DNA of 64,000 nucleotides from Fulvivirgaceae bacterium JP3-4 (GTDB taxonomy: Bacteria > Bacteroidota > Bacteroidia > Cytophagales > Cyclobacteriaceae), in the NCBI GenBank assembly GCA_029309925.1, contig JARKND010000001.1, positions 2,604,001-2,668,000 of the forward strand, written 5' to 3'. Under the pieces are notes generated by a model. That model searched no databases. It was not told where the DNA came from and saw nothing but the letters and a program-made list of their open reading frames with translations. The position numbers and the translations under genes are program-made. Numbering within the stretch: position 1 is the first letter of the stretch; each line of letters begins with the position of its first letter. Positions 59,414-64,000 of this stretch are shown in pieces.

Positions 59414-62362
59414 TTACAGGCCGATGTTTACACCAAAAGTAAATGTCGTGGCCGTGAAGTAGTTGTTTCTTCTGTCAATACCAGGTGCCAACACGTTAGG
59501 TGTCGTTCCAACAAAACCACCGTTATCAGATCCACCGAAGTCCTGAAGAACTGGTTCCGGGTCGATACCGGTATACTTGGTAATCACGAAAGCATTCTGA
59601 ACGTTAGCGTAAACGCGGAAGCTCTTGACAGCTGCGCCTGACGCGGTCTTAACGTTGTATCCAAGCGTGATATTGTCAAGCTTGAAGAAATCTGCCTTTT
59701 CAACGTACAGGGAGCTATACTGCGCAGAAGTCAAGCCTGCAACTGCCTTATCCGTGAGAACACGGTTGTAAGAGTTGATCGCACCTGGATCGATAGGCTC
59801 ATAGAACGCCCTGAAGTTGTTTACGAGGCTGTGACCGAATGCGCCTCTGAAGAATGCATTCAGATCCCAGTTCTTGAATGTCAACTGGTTAGTCCAGCCC
59901 AATTCCATTGTAGGAAGACCGTTACCAAGTTGTTTGAAATCACCATTCGGGTTCAATGCTTCTGCCGGTGCTGAAATTACCTGGCCGTCACCATTGATGT
60001 CCGCAAAACGAGGAGCACCGTTTCCTTCAACGCCTGAGAACACAGGTCCCCAGATCTGACCGATCTCTTCACCTTCGGCAACACGGATCATGAATGTACC
60101 GTTTTGCCCAGGTGCACCGAGTTCAGCCATCATTTGTTCATCGATGATGAACTCCTCAAGAGTTGTTTTGTAAGTGCTTAACACGATGCCAGGCTGCCAG
60201 CTAAGCTCGCCAAACTTGAATGAGTTGTAAGCCAATGAAAGTTCGGCACCATTTGTCTTCAAAGCACCAGCGTTCTCAAAACGTCTGCCTGATGGATATT
60301 CAGTAACAGGAACCTGTCTTTCAAGGATGAAGTCTTTGATATCACGAGTATACACATCAATAGCACCAGAGAACTTGCCGCCCAATCCGAAATCAACACC
60401 AACGTTGATCTCTGATTTCTGTTCCCACTTCAGGTCTTTGTTTGCATCTCTGCGCAGTGTCACGCCACCACCACCTTGAAGCGAGTATTCGTATAAGTCT
60501 TGTGACAGACCTGATTCATTCGGTAATGAACCAGTCACACCATAACCTACTCTGAATTTCAATACATCAACGTTGTTAATGCTGAGGTAGCGATTCAGAT
60601 CAACACCAAGACCCGCTGCAGGGAAGATACCCCACTGGTTGTCTTCACCAAGCTTTGTAGATCCTTCTCTTCTTACAGACGCGTTAAAGAAAATCGCGTT
60701 GTCGAAAGTAAGGTTCACACGACCGAAGCCAGCGATAATGCGGTTAGCTGGAGAAGCGTTGCTGCTGATGTTTACGCGGCTTGCAAGACCTGAAAGACGG
60801 TCTCCGGAAGCTTCCAGCATGTTGTATCCCAGGATGTCGCTTGGGAAATCTCCGAGTTCAAGGAAAAGGTCTTCAAAATTATCTTCCTGGAAGGAATAAC
60901 CAGCCGAAAGATCCAGGTTCACTTTGCCCAGTAGCTTGGAATATGTTCCATATGCCTCGAACAATGTGAATGATCTGTCAGAAGTATAGCGTCTTGCCAG
61001 ACCACCGCGGTTCAACCCTCTGAACAATGAAGCACGGGAATAGTACTCACCATTCAAAGTGTTCTCGTATTGCTGACCGTAGTTTGCTGTGAGTGTCAGA
61101 CCTTCGAACAACTGATAATCAATCTTTGCATTATAGTTGAGTGTCTTGCGCTTGCCTTCGTTGATGTTTTGGTCAAGAATGGCAACCGGGTTAAAGTTGT
61201 CGAAAAGGATCGCCTGATAGTAGTTACCGTTATCAAAACGGATTGGCGCTGTTGGGTTATAAAGAACCGCGTAGCGAAGTGCCTCATTAAAGGAGTAGTT
61301 GCTCTTGCGGTTTGTTAATGCCATGTTGAAGTCAAATCTCAGCTTGTCGTTCAACGCGCTATGTGTCAGGTTAGCGCGACCGTTGATCTGATCGAATCCT
61401 GATTTCTCAAGGATACCATTGATATCACGGAAGTTAGTTGACAAGCGGAAAGTAGTTTGCTGGTTGCCACCTGAGATTGCCAGGTTGTGAACATGCGATA
61501 TACCTGTTCTTGTAACTTCGTCAACCCAGTCGGTTTCTGAACCAAGGTCGTTACCACCTGCGGCCAGATACTCAGAGCGGCTCATCAATGGCTGTTGACG
61601 TGCGATAGTCGCAGCTGAAATATAGCCATTGTAGTTTGTTGAAAGACCACCATTGCGGGTCGAGCCGCGCTTCGTAGTAACGAGGATAACGCCTGAAGAA
61701 CCACGGCTACCGTAAATTGCAGCTGCAGAACCATCCTTCAAAACGTTGATCGACTCGATGTCGTTAGGGTCTACGTTGTCAAGTGATGCACCGATAACTC
61801 CATCGATTACCACAAGAGGCGAAGTGTTGGCACCCACCGTAGAGATACCTCTCAAACGAATTGTAGAGTTTGAGTTCGGGTCGCCTCCGCGGTTATACAC
61901 GGAAAGACCTGGCACTTTTCCCTGGAGGAGCTGAGTCGGGTCGTTGATGTTACCCCGGTTAAATTCCTTCTCACTCAAAGCGACCACCGAACTGGTAATC
62001 TCTTTCTTCTCCTGCGAACCGTATCCGACTACCACCACTTCAGATAGTGATGTTACATCAGATGACAGACTTACGTTCACCGTAGTTTGAGTACCTACCG
62101 CCATCTCCTGCGTTTCGTACCCTACAAACGAAAAAACAAGCGTTGCTGTTGAAGGAACGCTCAGACTGAAATTTCCGTCAGCATCGGTGGCGGTACCGTT
62201 GTTAGTACCTTTTTCAATTACATTGACACCAGGAAGTCCGGTACCATCATCAGATGACGTTACCTTCCCTGTCACAGTCCTACTCTGCGACCACGCCATG
62301 GTCGTTGCCAGCATCAGTAGAACCGTAAGATACCTGCTTAGAGACAAGTAAAATTTTGACAT
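59414..62362 (-). CDS. SusC/RagA-family TonB-dependent transporter
   Basis: Outer-membrane importer of 982 residues. From the ATG at 62362 a signal peptide (LLMLATTMAWSQ) is followed by a carboxypeptidase-regulatory-like domain (VTGKVTSSDDGTGLPGVNVI, about 25-100). The plug domain follows (VVVGYGSQEKKEITSSV near 115, then STIRLRGIS and SINVLKDGSAAAIYGSRGS). The rest is a 22-stranded barrel ending in an aromatic-rich terminus (FTATTFTFGVNIGL). There is no STN domain, so it is not of the anti-sigma-signalling type. It imports the ligand bound by SusD using TonB energy. The open frame extends to 62428, but the signal peptide supports 62362. Confidence 0.96.
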   Translation of the reverse strand: MSKFYLSLSRYLTVLLMLATTMAWSQSRTVTGKVTSSDDGTGLPGVNVIEKGTNNGTATDADGNFSLSVPSTATLVFSFVGYETQEMAVGTQTTVNVSLSSDVTSLSEVVVVGYGSQEKKEITSSVVALSEKEFNRGNINDPTQLLQGKVPGLSVYNRGGDPNSNSTIRLRGISTVGANTSPLVVIDGVIGASLDNVDPNDIESINVLKDGSAAAIYGSRGSSGVILVTTKRGSTRNGGLSTNYNGYISAATIARQQPLMSRSEYLAAGGNDLGSETDWVDEVTRTGISHVHNLAISGGNQQTTFRLSTNFRDINGILEKSGFDQINGRANLTHSALNDKLRFDFNMALTNRKSNYSFNEALRYAVLYNPTAPIRFDNGNYYQAILFDNFNPVAILDQNINEGKRKTLNYNAKIDYQLFEGLTLTANYGQQYENTLNGEYYSRASLFRGLNRGGLARRYTSDRSFTLFEAYGTYSKLLGKVNLDLSAGYSFQEDNFEDLFLELGDFPSDILGYNMLEASGDRLSGLASRVNISSNASPANRIIAGFGRVNLTFDNAIFFNASVRREGSTKLGEDNQWGIFPAAGLGVDLNRYLSINNVDVLKFRVGYGVTGSLPNESGLSQDLYEYSLQGGGGVTLRRDANKDLKWEQKSEINVGVDFGLGGKFSGAIDVYTRDIKDFILERQVPVTEYPSGRRFENAGALKTNGAELSLAYNSFKFGELSWQPGIVLSTYKTTLEEFIIDEQMMAELGAPGQNGTFMIRVAEGEEIGQIWGPVFSGVEGNGAPRFADINGDGQVISAPAEALNPNGDFKQLGNGLPTMELGWTNQLTFKNWDLNAFFRGAFGHSLVNNFRAFYEPIDPGAINSYNRVLTDKAVAGLTSAQYSSLYVEKADFFKLDNITLGYNVKTASGAAVKSFRVYANVQNAFVITKYTGIDPEPVLQDFGGSDNGGFVGTTPNVLAPGIDRRNNYFTATTFTFGVNIGL

Positions 62363-62521
62363 ACGGTTTTTTTGGTTTGGGTTAACTGTTAAAAAATAAA
62401 TGGAGGATATAGAAAAGCTGTGGGTCAAAGCACACTAACTATAATTCCAATTAAAATATAGGAAGAACGCGCTGATTAACTCATGAAATTTTGAACATTT
62501 TTTTTTAGGAATCGAATCCGC

Positions 62522-62529
62522 AAACGTTT
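62522..62529. promoter_or_regulatory. AAACGTTT palindrome upstream of susC (candidate LacI-family site)
   Basis: Perfect 8-bp palindrome with the CG centre that LacI-family proteins favour, 160 bases before the susC start. Confidence 0.4.
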
Positions 62530-62673
62530 CCGCTTTTCAAACTGGCACGGATTAGCCTCTAAAATGCCCGGTTTTTGAATTCTTTTTAACGCGTCATATC
62601 CGGGATTTTTGCGCCCGAAAACGTTGAAGTGCTGGTTGTTGACATCGAGCGCAAAAACTCAAGAACTGATTTA

Positions 62674-62721
62674 CGCAATCGATTGCGGTGCAATGGTAAA
62701 TTATTTGCGCAACGAGTTGCG
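62674..62721. promoter_or_regulatory. paired palindromes upstream of the lacI-type gene (candidate operators)
   Basis: CGCAATCGATTGCG (62674-62687) is a perfect 14-bp palindrome. CGCAACGAGTTGCG (62708-62721) has the same six-base arms style, CGCAAC/GTTGCG, around a two-base centre. Starts are 34 bases apart. A further GTTGCG half-site lies at 62729-62734. All lie within 80 bases of the regulator's start codon. Confidence 0.6.
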
Positions 62722-62752
62722 ATGATTGTTGCGGAACGGTTAACTTGCAGTC

Positions 62753-63805
62753 ATGAAATACAATCAAGTAACCATCAAAGACATCGCCCGCGAGCTCGGT
62801 ATCTCCCCTTCTACTGTCTCACGTGCGCTGAAAGATCATCCAGACATCAGCCCTGAAACAAAGAAGGCAGTCAACGAATTGGCCGAGAAACTAAACTACC
62901 AGCCAAACATTGTCGCGCTGAGTTTACGTCAAAGCAAGACAAACACGATCGGAGTTATTATTCCTGAACTCGTACACTTCTTCTTTTCTACTGTGATCAG
63001 CGGAATTGAAGACGTTGCATACAGCGCAGGTTACAATGTCATCATCACGCAATCAAATGAATCGCTTCAACGCGAGAAGACCGATATAAAAGCACTCTTC
63101 AACAGCCGTGTTGACGGCATGCTTATCTCCGTCTCGCGCGAAACGAATACTTTCGATCATATTGAAGGCATTCTGGCCAAAGGTGTTCCAATGGTCTTCT
63201 TCGACCGCGTATACGAAAATGCAAACTCCAGCAAAATCATTGTTGACGATTTGAGTGGCGCCAAGGAAGCAACGCTTCACCTGATTGAACAAGGTTGCAA
63301 ACGCATTGCCCATTTGGAAGGTCCGCCAAACCTCGAAATCACCAAGCAGCGTCTTGAAGGATATGTTGAAGCTTTGAAAGAACATAACATTCCTGTGAAC
63401 AAGAGTCTCATCATGGCGTGTCCTCTGGGAACCATTGAAGAAGGCAAGAAAGCAACGGAGAAACTACTGGCTATGAGTGAACCGCCTGACGCGATTTTCG
63501 CAACGAACGATCCGGCTGCTATGGGTGCCATGCAGGCGATCAAGGAAGCCGGATTAAAGATTCCAAAGGATATTGCGGTGGTAGGATTCAGCAACTGGTT
63601 CTTCAGTGCACTCCTCGATCCGCCATTGACTTCAGTTGACCAGCCAGGTTTTGAGATGGGACAGGAAGCCGCAAAACTTCTGATCCGTCAGATAGAGCTC
63701 AAGACAAAAAACAGCGATGTTGACGTCCAACCTGAAACAAAAGTGTTGAAAACCAGACTGGTTGTCCGCGATTCTTCTCTGAAGAAGGGAAAGAAAACAA
63801 AATAA
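62753..63805 (+). CDS. LacI-family transcriptional regulator
   Basis: DNA-binding regulator of 350 residues. The N-terminal helix-turn-helix reads VTIKDIARELGISPSTVSRA (6-25) with the hinge helix region NYQPNIVALSLRQSKTNTIG (about 46-65). The periplasmic-binding-protein-like sensor domain follows (VIIPELVHFFFSTVISGIED, VDGMLISVSRETN, RIAHLEGPPNLEITKQRLEG, AIFATNDPAAMGAMQAIKEAG, VVGFSNWFFSALLDPPLTSV). It is divergent from susC and probably controls that operon, and itself, in response to a sugar. Palindromes of the LacI type lie between the two genes. Confidence 0.95.
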   Translation: MKYNQVTIKDIARELGISPSTVSRALKDHPDISPETKKAVNELAEKLNYQPNIVALSLRQSKTNTIGVIIPELVHFFFSTVISGIEDVAYSAGYNVIITQSNESLQREKTDIKALFNSRVDGMLISVSRETNTFDHIEGILAKGVPMVFFDRVYENANSSKIIVDDLSGAKEATLHLIEQGCKRIAHLEGPPNLEITKQRLEGYVEALKEHNIPVNKSLIMACPLGTIEEGKKATEKLLAMSEPPDAIFATNDPAAMGAMQAIKEAGLKIPKDIAVVGFSNWFFSALLDPPLTSVDQPGFEMGQEAAKLLIRQIELKTKNSDVDVQPETKVLKTRLVVRDSSLKKGKKTK

Positions 63806-63824
63806 TCAGCGCCTATATAAATAG

Positions 63825-63890
63825 TGTCCACCGTTGATGGCTGAGAAGTTCTCATATTCGCCATCGCTTTAAACGGTGGACATTTCTTTT
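63825..63890 (+). terminator. long three-tier hairpin after the lacI-type gene
   Basis: TGTCCACCGTT (63825-63835) pairs with AACGGTGGACA (63872-63882). Inside it GATGGC (63836-63841) pairs with GCCATC (63860-63865), and a TGAGAA/TTCTCA tip caps it. TTTCTTTT follows. It can act as a terminator but is unusually long and symmetric. Confidence 0.7.
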
Positions 63891-64000
63891 GATCTCCATG
63901 CAGTCAGATTCACCACCTTGGTTAACTTTGACTCAGGCAGCCAATTGCTGCTGCAATCCGCTTCAAGGAAAACCCGCGAGGTCTCTGCGAATCGGAATTT
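63891..64000. other. right-edge sequence without an assignable gene
   Basis: Short open frames cross the edge on both strands (for example one on the minus strand ending at a TAA within the preceding hairpin), but none shows a recognisable domain. The neighbouring gene lies beyond the window. Confidence 0.5.

Noticed and set aside
63898-64000. start of a plus-strand gene at the right edge
   Set aside because: The visible residues (many Cys and Pro, no motif) do not support a gene, and a minus-strand frame is open over the same bases.
1-64000. prophage, insertion sequence, tRNA or rRNA genes
   Set aside because: No transposase, integrase, phage structural gene or RNA-gene signature was seen on reading; a tRNA search by program would settle the tRNA part.

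Overview
The window is a stretch of ordinary, chromosome-like DNA from a member of the Bacteroidota, most likely a Cytophagales relative. The reasons are a SusC/SusD outer-membrane pair, many secreted lipoproteins with acidic residues right after the lipid cysteine (the usual surface-export signal of this phylum), TAnnTTTG promoter-like boxes, weak Shine-Dalgarno sequences, and conserved families typical of this group (DUF2911, DUF922, DUF1080, baeRF, and the protein databases call 'asparagine synthetase B'). I saw no tRNA or rRNA gene, no insertion sequence, no prophage and no CRISPR array.

Left part (1-21.8 kb): the end of an OmpA/PD40 protein, an alkyl-adenine DNA glycosylase, a DUF2911 protein, a homoserine-dehydrogenase-like SAF-domain oxidoreductase, a divergent receiver/XRE pair, an unusual 8-bp tandem-repeat element (5.58-6.06 kb), an M16 peptidase, a YpfJ-type zinc peptidase, a proline-iminopeptidase-like lipoprotein, two SDR enzymes, an M28-PDZ peptidase, a TPR histidine kinase, a baeRF protein, adenine deaminase coupled to an OmpA-like protein, and two small secreted proteins.

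Middle (22-43.3 kb): the 'asparagine synthetase B' family protein, a three-gene run for sugar or ester chemistry (sialate O-acetylesterase, 2-hydroxyacid dehydrogenase, DUF1080 lipoprotein), a BrkB-type membrane protein, a GH29 fucosidase, a fatty-acid desaturase, an ECF sigma factor with a shortened tail, an amidohydrolase, a gamma-glutamyltransferase-like protein, a possible small structured RNA (35.74-35.98 kb), a MacB/FtsX permease, a radical SAM protein, and a compact operon of periplasmic trehalase, glycerol facilitator and glycerol kinase preceded by an inverted repeat.

Right part (43.8-63.9 kb): the most distinctive locus. One strand carries SusC, SusD, three tandem ~1100-residue lipoproteins of the FG-GAP/VCBS-ASPIC type, a small lipoprotein, a secreted GH65 enzyme with hydrolase-type catalytic residues, and a PAP2/vanadium-haloperoxidase-fold lipoprotein. 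A LacI-family regulator lies divergently upstream, with palindromic candidate operators between. By counting, each of the three large proteins has exactly fourteen DxDxDG-type calcium loops, seven before and seven after the ASPIC segment, so each probably forms two seven-bladed integrin-like propellers. An intrinsic terminator sits directly between susD and the first of these genes, so expression of the distal genes is probably set by read-through. A plausible reading is a LacI-controlled surface machine for an alpha-glucosidic substrate; the nearby trehalase-GlpF-GlpK operon may use products of the same class of compounds (trehalose- or glucosylglycerol-like). The substrate assignment is inference.
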